A stretch of 64,000 nucleotides of DNA from an uncultured Clostridia bacterium (GTDB lineage Bacteria; Bacillota; Clostridia; TANB77; CAG-508). The translations under genes were made by a program, and so were the position numbers. A model generated the notes under the pieces. That model saw only the letters and a program-made list of their open reading frames with translations, had not been told where the DNA came from and made no database searches. Positions within the stretch are counted from its first letter, which is position 1; each line of letters begins with the position of its first letter. Shown here piece after piece: positions 1 to 10,444 of the stretch. The stretch is from NCBI GenBank assembly GCA_948805675.1, contig CAQIBN010000009.1, positions 15,566-79,565 of the forward strand, read 5' to 3'.

Positions 1-536
1 AATGTATAAACTGCTATATAATTTTTCTCTTGATTATACACAAACTTACAATTAAAACCTAATTCAATTCCTTCACCAGTAGTGTATAATTTCCCATTTA
101 CAGATTTAACTTTTGTTTTTAAAGTATAGTATTCATATTCATCATATTCTATTAAAACTTTATACACTTTTTCCGAGTTTGCTTCAAATCCTGCAACTTC
201 ATATCCATTAGAATTAGTTTTATCACTTACATGACATTGGTTAGTGTCTTCATTATATTTTTTATATTCTCCATTATTATATTCATAACCTAATAAGTCT
301 GCCAAATCTTTAATAGATATATATACATTCCCATCCTCAAATATAAATAAATCACTTGGTACGCTTGTATTTTTATCATTAATTAAAAATCTAAATTGTT
401 TAGATTGAAGATACATACTATATGATAATACTGCAACTAAAATTAATACAAGTACAACAATTGCAATAATAATTATTTTCAAAATTTTTGTACTTTGTTC
501 TCTACTTTTTTTCTCTTCATTATCTATAAGATTCAT
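1..536 (-). CDS. Partial membrane-anchored surface protein with stalk-like domain
   Basis: The gene runs off the left edge; about 178 codons are visible from the ATG at 536. An AAGGGGG ribosome binding site lies just upstream, and the start is 12 bases past the tgt stop, so it is probably the next gene of the tgt transcript. A charged N-terminus (residues 1-17) is followed by one transmembrane helix (about 20-41) and an external part containing VYISIKDLADLLGYEY, which resembles the copper amine oxidase-like N-terminal (stalk) repeat of clostridial surface proteins. That match is by eye and the function is unknown. A CGG trinucleotide at 173-175 is out of frame (TCG GAA). Confidence 0.6.
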   Translation of the reverse strand, partial: MNLIDNEEKKSREQSTKILKIIIIAIVVLVLILVAVLSYSMYLQSKQFRFLINDKNTSVPSDLFIFEDGNVYISIKDLADLLGYEYNNGEYKKYNEDTNQCHVSDKTNSNGYEVAGFEANSEKVYKVLIEYDEYEYYTLKTKVKSVNGKLYTTGEGIELGFNCKFVYNQEKNYIAVYT

Positions 537-548
537 TTTATTTCCCCC

Positions 549-1689
<1,141 letters not shown>

Positions 1690-1861
1690 CTATACTTCTT
1701 ACTATTTTTCTTCTCCTTCTTTAAAATATAATAAATCATTTAAATATAGTCTTTTATGATTACATTAATTCTCTATATTTTAATATAAGCGCTATTAACT
1801 TTGAAGCCTTTATAGTTTCTTTTTATGTTATGTATTTAATTAAATATTTATAGTCTTTATT

Positions 1862-2887
1862 TTATTTAATAAACATAGCATCTCCAAAACTAAAAAATCT
1901 ATATTTTTCTTTTACAGCTTCTTCATATGCACTCATTATATAATCTTTTCCAGCCAGTGCTGATACTAACATTATTAATGTGGATTCTGGTAAATGGAAA
2001 TTAGTAATAAGACCATCTATACATTTGAATTTATATCCTGGATATATAAATATATTTGTATCACCTTCTGTTTCTTTTACCATTCCATTTTCATTTGCGA
2101 TAGATTCAAGTACTCTACAAGAAGTAGTTCCAACTGCAATAATTCTTCCACCATTTTTTCTTGCATTATTTATTTTCTTGCAGTCCTCTTCTTTCATATA
2201 ATAATGTTCTGAATGCATGTCATGCTCTTCTATATTTTCTACTTTTACTGGTCTAAAAGTTCCAATTCCAACATGTAAGGTTACATTTGCTATATCCACA
2301 CCTTTTTCTTTTATTTTTTCTAATAATTCATCTGTAAAATGTAAACCTGCTGTAGGTGCTGCACTTGAGCCTTCATATTTAGCATATACTGTTTGATATC
2401 TATCTTTCTCTTTTAATCTTTCTTTTATATATGGTGGCAATGGCATAAGTCCTATTTGGTCTAATATTTCATTAAAAATACCATTATATTCGAATTTAAC
2501 TTTTCGGTTTCCACCATCTAACTTTTCTGTTATCTCTGCTTTTAAAATTCCATCTCCAAAAGATACCTTCGCTCCAGGCATTAATTTTTTACCTGGTCTT
2601 ACCATAACTTCCCATATATCTCCTTCTATTCTATTTAAAAGCAAAAATTCAATGTTTGCTCCAGTTTGTTCTTTTGTTCCATATAATCTCGCTGGAATAA
2701 CTTTTGTATTATTTCTTACTAGACAATCACCAGGTCTTAAATAATCTATAATATCTTTAAAAACTTTATGTTCTATTGTTTTCTCTTCTTTATTTAAAAT
2801 CATTAATCTTGATTCATCTCTTTTTTGTATTGGTACTTGTGCTATTAATTCTTCTGGTAAATTATAATTAAAATCTGCAACTTTCAT
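1862..2887 (-). CDS. queA: S-adenosylmethionine:tRNA ribosyltransferase-isomerase
   Basis: QueA moves the ribosyl part of S-adenosylmethionine to preQ1-modified tRNA to make epoxyqueuosine. The 341-residue product matches the family length (342 in B. subtilis). It starts [15 protein letters not shown] and contains the conserved [17 protein letters not shown] and TNFHLPEST blocks. It is intact with no in-frame CGG. It lies upstream of tgt in the same direction with a gap of about 180 bases, so co-transcription is likely but not certain. Confidence 0.97.
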   Translation of the reverse strand: MKVADFNYNLPEELIAQVPIQKRDESRLMILNKEEKTIEHKVFKDIIDYLRPGDCLVRNNTKVIPARLYGTKEQTGANIEFLLLNRIEGDIWEVMVRPGKKLMPGAKVSFGDGILKAEITEKLDGGNRKVKFEYNGIFNEILDQIGLMPLPPYIKERLKEKDRYQTVYAKYEGSSAAPTAGLHFTDELLEKIKEKGVDIANVTLHVGIGTFRPVKVENIEEHDMHSEHYYMKEEDCKKINNARKNGGRIIAVGTTSCRVLESIANENGMVKETEGDTNIFIYPGYKFKCIDGLITNFHLPESTLIMLVSALAGKDYIMSAYEEAVKEKYRFFSFGDAMFIK

Positions 2888-3077
2888 TCTCTTCCTCTTT
2901 CTAATTTTATTATAAATTTCTTTAGTATTATACAGGATTTTTTATATTATGGCAACATAATACAGAAAATATGTAATTTATATTGTTACAGGATAATATT
3001 TTTATATCTCATAAGTAAGGTTTAAAAAGATATCTGATTTCTATCAAATATCTTTTATTTAATGATTGAATACATAT

Positions 3078-3475
3078 TTAATTATCTTGATATAGAATAC
3101 TAAAAAACTCATCTATATTTTTACAGATATACTCAAATGTATATAACTCATGTAAATACAATTCTATGTTTTCATTTTTATTGTTGATACATATTACATC
3201 GCCAAATACAGTAATAGCAAATGGAATAAAGCCTTTTTCAAATATTTCACTAAAAATATACACATTTTCTTTATCATCTATATTGTATGATAATAATGAT
3301 TTAATTACTTTTTCATCATTTTTTCTGTATTAAATAACATTTCATCAAATGGTCTTCCACCATTATAATTAATTATTATATCTTTTAATGTTTGAGGTAT
3401 GTGTATATTGTATTCATTTTCTATTTTTGTGATGCAATTTATATCCTTTAATTTTTTTATATACTTCCATTCCAT
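3078..3475 (-). pseudogene. SMI1/KNR4 (SUKH) family gene split by an A-run frameshift
   Basis: Two frames together make one SUKH-type protein of about 130 residues. The first (from ATG 3475) has P-x-TLKDIIINYNGGRPFDEM, the family's proline and NGG-P core. The second resumes with SLLSYNIDDKENVYIFSEIF and IPFAITVFGDVICI. They join by a -1 shift, or by restoring one A, in a run of six A (plus-strand T run 3319-3324). This is not a CGG site. SUKH proteins are often immunity proteins of toxin systems, but no toxin gene is visible nearby. It could be a pseudogene, a slippage-expressed gene or an indel error. Confidence 0.65.
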
Positions 3476-3538
3476 ATAAACACCTCTATCTTTTACTATT
3501 TTTTAATTCTAAATACCTAAAATCTAATGTCTAGACTC

Positions 3539-6316
3539 TTATTTTAAAGCTTCACTACATCTATGACATATACATGGATTTTCTTTATCTTGACCTACTG
3601 TTGTACTATACATCCAACATCTTTCACATTTTTCTCCATCTGCTACTTCTACTTTTACACCTATTTTCTCTTCATCTTTTCTTGCATCTTTTTCTATTTC
3701 TAGTCCTGAAATTATAAATACTTCCATTAATAAATCTTTATTTTCTAGTAAGAATTCATATTCCTCATTATCTGCATATAATGTTACTTTTGCATTTAAC
3801 GAATGACCTATTATTTTTTCACTTCTTGCTTCTTCTAATTTTTTAGAAACTAATTCCTTTAGATTTATTATTTTATTCCATTTTTCTTCTAGCTCTTTAT
3901 TTTCATATTTTTCATTTACTTCTGGATAATATGAAAGCATAACACTTTCCAAATTTTCTCCATTTGTATGTTTCATGAACTTCCATATTTCTTCTGCTGT
4001 AAAGCAAGCCATTGGTGCTAAAATTTTAACTATAGCTTGTAATATTTCATACATTACTGTTTGAGCTGCTCTTCTTTCTATAGAATCTGGTTTAGCAGTA
4101 TATAATCTATCTTTAATAATATCTAAATAAAAATTACTCATATCTATTACACAGAATGTATTTAAAGCTTGATATGCTTTGTTGAAGTCATACTCATCAT
4201 ATGCTTTTGTGCAATCTTTTATTAGTTTATTTAATTTTATTAAAGCCCATTTATCTATTTCTTCTAAATCATCATAGCAAACTTCATTATTTACATCAAA
4301 ATCACTAATGTTACCAAGTATAAATCTTGCAGTATTACGTATTTTTCTATAAACTTCTGATACTTGTTTTAATATTCCTTTTGATAAAGCAAGTTCTGAT
4401 TTATAATCTGATGCTATAACCCATAATCTTAATATATCTGCACCAAATTCCTTAATCATATCTTGTGGCGCAATAACATTTCCAATACTTTTAGACATTT
4501 TTCTACCTTGTTCATCAACAAGCATTCCATGTGTTACAACTTCTTTATATGGAGCTTTTCCTTTAGTTGCAATAGATGTTAATAATGAAGATTGGAACCA
4601 TCCTCTATATTGGTCATTTCCCTCTAAATATAAATTCGCTTCTGGAAGTCCTCGCTCTTCTAAAACAGACTCATGTGTTGAACCTGAATCGAACCATACA
4701 TCCATAATATCTGTTTCTTTTACAAATTCTGTACATCCACACTCTGAACATTTTGCCCCTTCTGGCATTAACTCTTTTTCTGATAATTCAAACCATGCAT
4801 TTGTACCTTGTTTCTCTATAATATTTTGCACCTTGTCTAAACTTTCAGGTGTTACATATTCTTTTTCGCAGTCCTTACAATAGAAAATTGGAATTGGAAC
4901 TCCCCATGTTCTTTGGCGTGATATACACCAATCATTTCTATCTTCTATCATTTTTGTAATACGTTCTTCTCCCCATCCAGGATACCATTTAACACCTTTT
5001 ATTGCATCTAAGGCCTGTTTTCTAAATCCATCTACAGACGCAAACCATTGGCTTGTTGCTCTATATATTACAGGATGTTTACATCTCCAACAGTGTGGAT
5101 ATGAGTGATTTATTTCTTGTTTTGCAAGTAAGAAATTATGCTCATCTAACCATTTAATTATTTCTTTATCAGATTTTGCATAATACATTCCTGCAAAAGG
5201 TCCTGCTTCTTCTGTTTGGTGTCCTTTACTATCTACTGTAACTACCATTTCTAGTTTATTTTTTAAACCACACAAATAATCTTCTTTACCATATCCAGGA
5301 GCTGTATGTACTGCTCCTGTACCTGTATCTAATTCTACTAAAATAGTATCATTACTACCAAGAACAACTCTAGATTCCCTTTCTATAAATGGATGCTTGC
5401 AAATTATACCTTCTAATTCTTTTCCTTCATATTCTTTTATTGTAGAATAATCTTCTATTTTTGCAATTTTCATTACCTCATCTACAAGTTCAGATGCAAT
5501 TATTAATTTTTCTCCTTGTACATCCACTAGACTATATTTAAACTCTGGACTTATTGTTATTCCTGTATTTCCTGGAAGAGTCCATGGTGTTGTTGTCCAA
5601 ATTACAACATATGTATCTCTTTCATCAAACAAACCTTTTCCTTCTATTACTGGAAATTTTACATATGCTGTATTTGATTTTACATCTTTATATTCAATTT
5701 CTGCTTCTGCTAAGGCTGTTTCACAATCCGTACACCAATAAACTGGTTTAAGACCTTTATAAATATATCCTTTTTTAAACATATCTCCAAATACACCTAT
5801 TTGTTTAGCTTCCATTTGTGGCTGATATGTAATATATGGATTCTCCCAATCTGCAAGCACTCCTAATCTTTTAAAACCTTCTGTTTGTTTAACTATATAT
5901 TGTTGATTAAATTCTTTACATGTATCTCTAAATTTAACTACTGGAATTTCATCTCTATTTAAACCTAGTTTTTCTATTGCCTTTTTCTCTGTTGGCATAC
6001 CATGTGTATCAAATCCTGGTATGAAAGGTGTATAATATCCTTTTAAATTTTTATATCTAACTATAGTATCTTTTAATACTTTGTTTATTGCATGACCTGT
6101 ATGAATTTCTCCATTTGCATATGGAGGTCCATCATGTAAAACAAAAGGTTCTTTTCCCTCATTTTTTTTAAGCATTTTTTCATATAAACCTTTTTCTAAT
6201 ATTTCTTCAAATATCTTAGGTTCATTCTCTGGTAAATTTCCTCTCATTGGAAAATCTGTTTTGGGTAAATTTAGTGTTTTCCCATAATCTTTCTTTTCTT
6301 CACAATTTTTACACAT
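3539..6316 (-). CDS. ileS: Isoleucyl-tRNA synthetase
   Basis: IleS charges tRNA-Ile and edits misactivated valine. The 925-residue protein has the class I HIGH-type motif (GEIHTGHAINK), the WTTTPWTLP editing-domain signature, the KMSKS loop (GRKMSKSIGN) and a C-terminal zinc module (CERCWM ... CICHRC), as in the bacterial-type enzyme (921 residues in B. subtilis). A T-box leader about 600 bases upstream on the same strand implies control by uncharged tRNA-Ile. The gene is intact; the one CGG trinucleotide at 5729-5731 is out of frame. Confidence 0.98.
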   Translation of the reverse strand: MCKNCEEKKDYGKTLNLPKTDFPMRGNLPENEPKIFEEILEKGLYEKMLKKNEGKEPFVLHDGPPYANGEIHTGHAINKVLKDTIVRYKNLKGYYTPFIPGFDTHGMPTEKKAIEKLGLNRDEIPVVKFRDTCKEFNQQYIVKQTEGFKRLGVLADWENPYITYQPQMEAKQIGVFGDMFKKGYIYKGLKPVYWCTDCETALAEAEIEYKDVKSNTAYVKFPVIEGKGLFDERDTYVVIWTTTPWTLPGNTGITISPEFKYSLVDVQGEKLIIASELVDEVMKIAKIEDYSTIKEYEGKELEGIICKHPFIERESRVVLGSNDTILVELDTGTGAVHTAPGYGKEDYLCGLKNKLEMVVTVDSKGHQTEEAGPFAGMYYAKSDKEIIKWLDEHNFLLAKQEINHSYPHCWRCKHPVIYRATSQWFASVDGFRKQALDAIKGVKWYPGWGEERITKMIEDRNDWCISRQRTWGVPIPIFYCKDCEKEYVTPESLDKVQNIIEKQGTNAWFELSEKELMPEGAKCSECGCTEFVKETDIMDVWFDSGSTHESVLEERGLPEANLYLEGNDQYRGWFQSSLLTSIATKGKAPYKEVVTHGMLVDEQGRKMSKSIGNVIAPQDMIKEFGADILRLWVIASDYKSELALSKGILKQVSEVYRKIRNTARFILGNISDFDVNNEVCYDDLEEIDKWALIKLNKLIKDCTKAYDEYDFNKAYQALNTFCVIDMSNFYLDIIKDRLYTAKPDSIERRAAQTVMYEILQAIVKILAPMACFTAEEIWKFMKHTNGENLESVMLSYYPEVNEKYENKELEEKWNKIINLKELVSKKLEEARSEKIIGHSLNAKVTLYADNEEYEFLLENKDLLMEVFIISGLEIEKDARKDEEKIGVKVEVADGEKCERCWMYSTTVGQDKENPCICHRCSEALK

Positions 6317-6899
6317 TCTAATCTCTCCTTTTATTTTATATTTATTTAATTTTTATATTTGATGATTTTTCAAATTTTACCGAGTTTTTATAAAACTGTA
6401 TAGTTATATCTGTATCTTCCATCTCGCATCCATATAAGAGTTACAACTGTAGTATTTCTGTTTTTCAATTTTATATTTATTTTACCTTTTCAACCATTAT
6501 CATAAATTTGCGTTTTACACTTATATGTCTTTATGTATTTATTATAACTGATACAATAATTTTACTATTTTTATCCATATAAATTTCCATTCCTTTCTCT
6601 TTTTGTTCAAAAGCACACATAGGAATGAAAGCCTTGAGTCTGATACATTTTGATTACATGATATTTTGTTATATCTTTAATCTATAATTTTTAGTATATA
6701 AGTAATACCCATTTTAATATTACTCCTATATATAACTTTCTAGATTATATATACAATTTTATAAAAATACACAATAATATTTTATATAATAGTATGTTAA
6801 AATATTTGAATATTGAAATACTAGAATACAAAATAATTATAAAATGATAACATTTTAATTTTTTAGTAATATAGAAATTTATTACTAAATATTTATTAA
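6317..6899. other. Long AT-rich segment between ileS and its T-box terminator
   Basis: No intact gene is visible in about 580 bases. The minus strand has short open stretches (for example one encoding VVTLIWMRDGRYRYNYT near 6410-6470) that look like remnants. If the T-box controls ileS, this is an unusually long distance between terminator and start codon, perhaps the site of a decayed insertion. Confidence 0.4.
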
Positions 6900-6901
6900 A
6901 C

Positions 6902-6943
6902 AAAAAATATTCGTCCTAATTATGCTTTTAGGACGAATATTTT
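6902..6943 (-). terminator. T-box intrinsic terminator
   Basis: The stem pairs ATATTCGTCCTAA with TTAGGACGAATAT around a short loop and ends in a T run on the minus strand. It overlaps the 3' side of the T-box antiterminator, as expected for a transcription-attenuation switch. Confidence 0.9.
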
Positions 6944-7145
6944 CCGCGGTACCACCTATATTAAAAAATTACGAATTTTAATTTTTTCTCTTAAACCTTT
7001 TAACGCAAGGATTACGATTTAATCTACTATAAGCTTCAATTAAATTACTAAAAGGTGATAACAAATAATTTATTATCTTACAAGATTTCCACCAAACTTC
7101 TTGCTCTCTATTAGTTTTACATTATTTGTGTTGTCCTTTATTATG
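6902..7145 (-). promoter_or_regulatory. T-box riboswitch leader (tRNA-Ile sensing)
   Basis: The minus strand carries the T-box antiterminator core AGGTGGTACCGCGGA at about 6943-6957. Upstream is a stem I-like region with TTTGGTGGAAATC (near 7083-7097), and ATC at 7057-7059 is a candidate isoleucine specifier. Uncharged tRNA binding would favour the antiterminator over the following terminator. The next gene downstream is ileS, which agrees with an Ile specifier. The specifier position is inferred, not folded. Confidence 0.88.
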
Positions 7146-7309
7146 GTATTTATTTATCAAATTAATATTTATATAATAACATATTTATTATAATATTTCA
7201 ATATTTTTTCCTATAGAAATAAATTTTCTTTAAATAAAGCAATTGTTTATTTTTTATATAAATCTTTTTTGAGATTTTTTCAAAATAAATAAATAAGAAA
7301 AATTAATAA

Positions 7310-9110
7310 CTACATAGAAATTAATTTTTCAAATTCCTGTGCTGATATTACTTCTTTTCTTAATAGTTCATTAGCAACCAATTCTAATTTATCCATATGA
7401 TTTGCTAAAATAGTTTGTGCTTGAACATATGCATTATCAATTAATATTTTAATTTGTGCACCTATATTATCACTAAATTTTTCACCAAGTAATTGAAGCT
7501 CATATGGATCTTGTTCTGTATTTATAGATATTGGTCCTATTACATCACTCATACCATATATAGTTACCATATCTTTTGCAATTTTCGTTGCAACTTCTAT
7601 ATCATTACTTGCCCCTGTAGATATATCATTTAATGCTAATTTTTCAGCAGCACGTCCTCCAAGTAGTGCAATCAATTTTTCTTCCATTTCTGTTTTAGAT
7701 ATATAAAATTTATCTTCATTTGTTTTATACATTGTATATCCACCAGCTACCCCTCTAGGTATAATAGAAACTTCTTTTATTTCCTTTTGTGTTTCTAAAT
7801 AGCTACTAACTATTGCGTGTCCTGCTTCATGGAAAGCTGTAAGTCTTTTATCTTTATCAGATATTACTCTACTATGTTTTTCAAGTCCTACAGTTACTTT
7901 CTTAACAGCATCTTCTATATCACTATTTGTAATAGCTTCTCTATTTTTTATAGTAGCAATTATAGCTGATTCATTTAATATATTTGCAAGTTCTGCTCCT
8001 GTAAATCCTGCTGTATCTTCTGCAATACTTTTTAAATTAACATCTGGTGCAAATTTCTTCTCTTTAGCATGTATTTTTAAAATTTCTTCTCTTCCTTTTA
8101 AATCTGGAAGAGCAATTGTTATCTGTCTATCAAATCTTCCTGGTCTTAATAGTGCTTTATCTAACATTTCAGGACGATTAGTAGCTGCTAATACTATTAT
8201 AGTTTCCTCTGTATCAAATCCATCCATTTCTACTAATAATTGATTTAATGTTTGATTATTTTCACTTTCTGCTCCTGATTGACTAGTTCTTCTTGAACCG
8301 AATAGCATCTATTTCATCTATAAACACTATACATGGTGCCATCTTTTTAGCTTTTTCAAATAATTTTCTTACTCTTGATGCTCCAAGTCCTGCAAACATC
8401 TCAATAAATTCAGAACCACTCATTGATATAAATGGTACACCAGCTTCCCCAGCTATTGCTTTTGCAATTAAAGTTTTTCCAGTTCCTGGTTTTCCACACA
8501 AAAGTACTCCTCTTGGTACTTTTGCACCCATTTCATAAAATTTCTTAGGATGTTTTAAAAAATCTACTATTTCTATCATTTCTTGTTTTTCTTCTTCTAG
8601 TCCTGCTACATCTTTAAATTTTATTTTAGTATTCTTTGTATCTGCATCATATACTTTACCTTTTTCCCCTAATCCTTGCATTTTAAATATTAGTATAAAT
8701 AAAACTACTAACATTATAGTTGGTAATAATGAAAATAATGTTTTTCCAATACTAACTAAAGCATTTGGCTTATTTTGAATTAATTCTATATTATTACCAT
8801 CTTCTACTTTCTTTTGAATTAACTCTATAAAAGGTTGAGTACTTGGAATAATAGAAGTCTTTTCTTCTTCAACCTCTTTTAATTTTACCTTTATAGTAGT
8901 ACTTCCCATTGTCATTTCTATTTTTTCTATATTTCCATCATTAATCTCTTTAATAAGTTCAGTATAAGCAATCTCTTTATCTTTATTTTTATCTTTATTA
9001 TTATATAATAACATACCAAAAATACTTGCTAATATTAATAGAATAACAATTCCTAAAACTATATACTTTTTTTGTTTTTTATTATTCTCATCTTTATTCT
9101 TAGAATTCAT
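7310..9110 (-). CDS. ftsH: ATP-dependent zinc metalloprotease FtsH, via +1 frameshift
   Basis: FtsH is a membrane-bound AAA+ protease that degrades misassembled membrane proteins. Two frames join at a CGG to give 599 residues. The first has two membrane helices (about 17-38 and 123-143), Walker A (GKPGTGKT) and Walker B ending FIDEIDAI. The second continues GSRRTSQSG, then [20 protein letters not shown] (second region of homology) and the zinc site HEAGHA. The glycine restored at codon 271 directly follows the DEIDAI box and is conserved in FtsH. Zero-frame translation would stop five codons later and lose the protease domain. Confidence 0.95.
8298..8300 (-). other. +1 frameshift site at CGG in ftsH (codon 271)
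   Basis: Zero frame reads GAT GCT ATT CGG TTC AAG; skipping C gives GAT GCT ATT GGT TCA AGA AGA (D-A-I-G-S-R-R). The preceding codon is ATT and the restored codon is GGT. Confidence 0.92.
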
Positions 9111-9214
9111 ATATATGGTACTCTCCTTTCATAGCTACACCCTGTTTATTTTCATGGTTTGCTCTTTTTTACTTCTTTAGAATGAATATTTTTATTCAAA
9201 TAATTAACATTACT

Positions 9215-9340
9215 TATTTCTTTATCTGGTTTGTCATTTTCTTTATTTATATTATCTTCTTCTTTGTTTATTTCATTACTTTCTTTTCTATATATCTATT
9301 TCTTTATTTGGTTCATCATTTTCTTTATTTATATTATCAT
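9215..9340 (-). repeat. Direct repeat at and beyond the end of the DUF1189 gene
   Basis: Two copies of about 43 bases (9215-9257 and 9298-9340), 83 bases apart and differing at about five positions, encode the same acidic-basic tail (DNINKEND-x-P-x-KEI). The left copy lies past the stop at 9288 in a different frame, so the tail once extended further or was duplicated and then shifted by an indel. Confidence 0.7.
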
Positions 9341-10334
9341 CTTTTTTATTTGTTTCATCATTTTCTTTTTTATTCAAATTATTATTAAGATTATCTTCTT
9401 GTTTTTTATTATTTTCTATATTTTCTTGATATTCTTCTCTTATTTTTTGTTGTTCTTTAATTATTTTACTAAGTTCTTGACCTCTTTTTATAAAATCTAT
9501 TTTTATCATTAATATTGCAACTACTATATAAATATAAGATATTGTACTATACATAACTTGAAAATACTTAATTGTAAAGCCTGTAAACAAATTAACAATT
9601 ACATAAATAAGATTAAGTATAATAGGAAGTGTTAATGAATGAATTGCCATATTAAATATTGCTTTATATTGTAATGGTATTCGTAATAACATTGATGTTA
9701 TACGTCCAAGTATTGTAAGCATTATAGCATAGATTATAATTGTTATAAAATAAATAATAAACATATAAAAACAGAATATAACAAAGAACATTATATAAAA
9801 AATAATTACTTCTTTTCCATTAATAGCATCTAAAAATTCTTGTTTATTAAAATTCATTATATCATATTCTTTTACAATATCACTATATAGGAAGCTGGCA
9901 TGTCCATTACTAATTTCTGTTTTTATTATAACCTTATCATGTAATAATATAATTCCATTACTATATTCATCTATATCTTCTTCATATTTTGTTATTTCTT
10001 CTTCACTTAATTGCTTTGTTTCAATATATATAACAGTATTTTCTAATGCTATATCTTTTATTATTATCTTCTCATCATTATTTACTGACAACTTTCCATT
10101 TTCAAATTTTATATCTGATATATTTTGATTCACATAGTCTGCGAATTTATTCTTTTCTATGTGTATTTTTAAAGTGAATGCTAATGATATAATAAATGTA
10201 AAAATAGCTATTAATTTTAATATATATATGATTTCCTTACTAACTTTCTTTATCGCAAAGTCCTGATATTTATCAAAATCTTTGATACTTGCAAATAATT
10301 CTTTAAAAAATGAATTATTTCTATTACCCTTCAT
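9288..10334 (-). CDS. DUF1189-like multi-pass membrane protein with low-complexity tail
   Basis: The 348-residue protein begins SFFKELFASIKDFDKYQDFA, resembling the start of DUF1189 proteins. It has a membrane helix near 38-55, an external domain of about 110 residues and four or five helices between about 175 and 295. The last 50 residues are a repetitive N/K/E/D tail. It is upstream of ftsH in the same direction and probably in one transcript with it. Function is unknown. The tail contains a direct repeat that continues out of frame beyond the stop. Confidence 0.72.
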   Translation of the reverse strand: MKGNRNNSFFKELFASIKDFDKYQDFAIKKVSKEIIYILKLIAIFTFIISLAFTLKIHIEKNKFADYVNQNISDIKFENGKLSVNNDEKIIIKDIALENTVIYIETKQLSEEEITKYEEDIDEYSNGIILLHDKVIIKTEISNGHASFLYSDIVKEYDIMNFNKQEFLDAINGKEVIIFYIMFFVIFCFYMFIIYFITIIIYAIMLTILGRITSMLLRIPLQYKAIFNMAIHSLTLPIILNLIYVIVNLFTGFTIKYFQVMYSTISYIYIVVAILMIKIDFIKRGQELSKIIKEQQKIREEYQENIENNKKQEDNLNNNLNKKENDETNKKDDNINKENDEPNKEIDI

Positions 10335-10392
10335 GACATAGGCTCCCTTCTAGTTTTATGAGTCTTAATATTTATTATAACCTTTTTTTCTT

Positions 10393-10430
10393 GTTTTATA
10401 GGAAATTGCATTTACAATTTCCTATAAAAC
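10393..10430 (-). terminator. Perfect hairpin after the penicillin-binding protein gene
   Basis: GTTTTATAGGAAATTG pairs perfectly with CAATTTCCTATAAAAC across a six-base loop. It lies 15 bases after the pbp stop, but no T run follows on the minus strand, so it may slow or protect transcripts rather than end them. A related hairpin is at 26526-26568. Confidence 0.55.
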
Positions 10431-10444
10431 ATTAAAATATTTTA

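Noticed and set aside
7310..9110. Split genes as truly separate two-subunit proteins starting at the internal ATG.
   Set aside because: The internal ATGs (for example in ftsH and gpmI) have no ribosome binding sites, and starting there would omit or corrupt conserved residues at the junction that the +1 reading keeps.
9182..9512. Plus-strand hydrophobic frames rich in Phe and Ile.
   Set aside because: They are antisense shadows of the Lys/Asn/Glu-rich tail of the DUF1189 gene.
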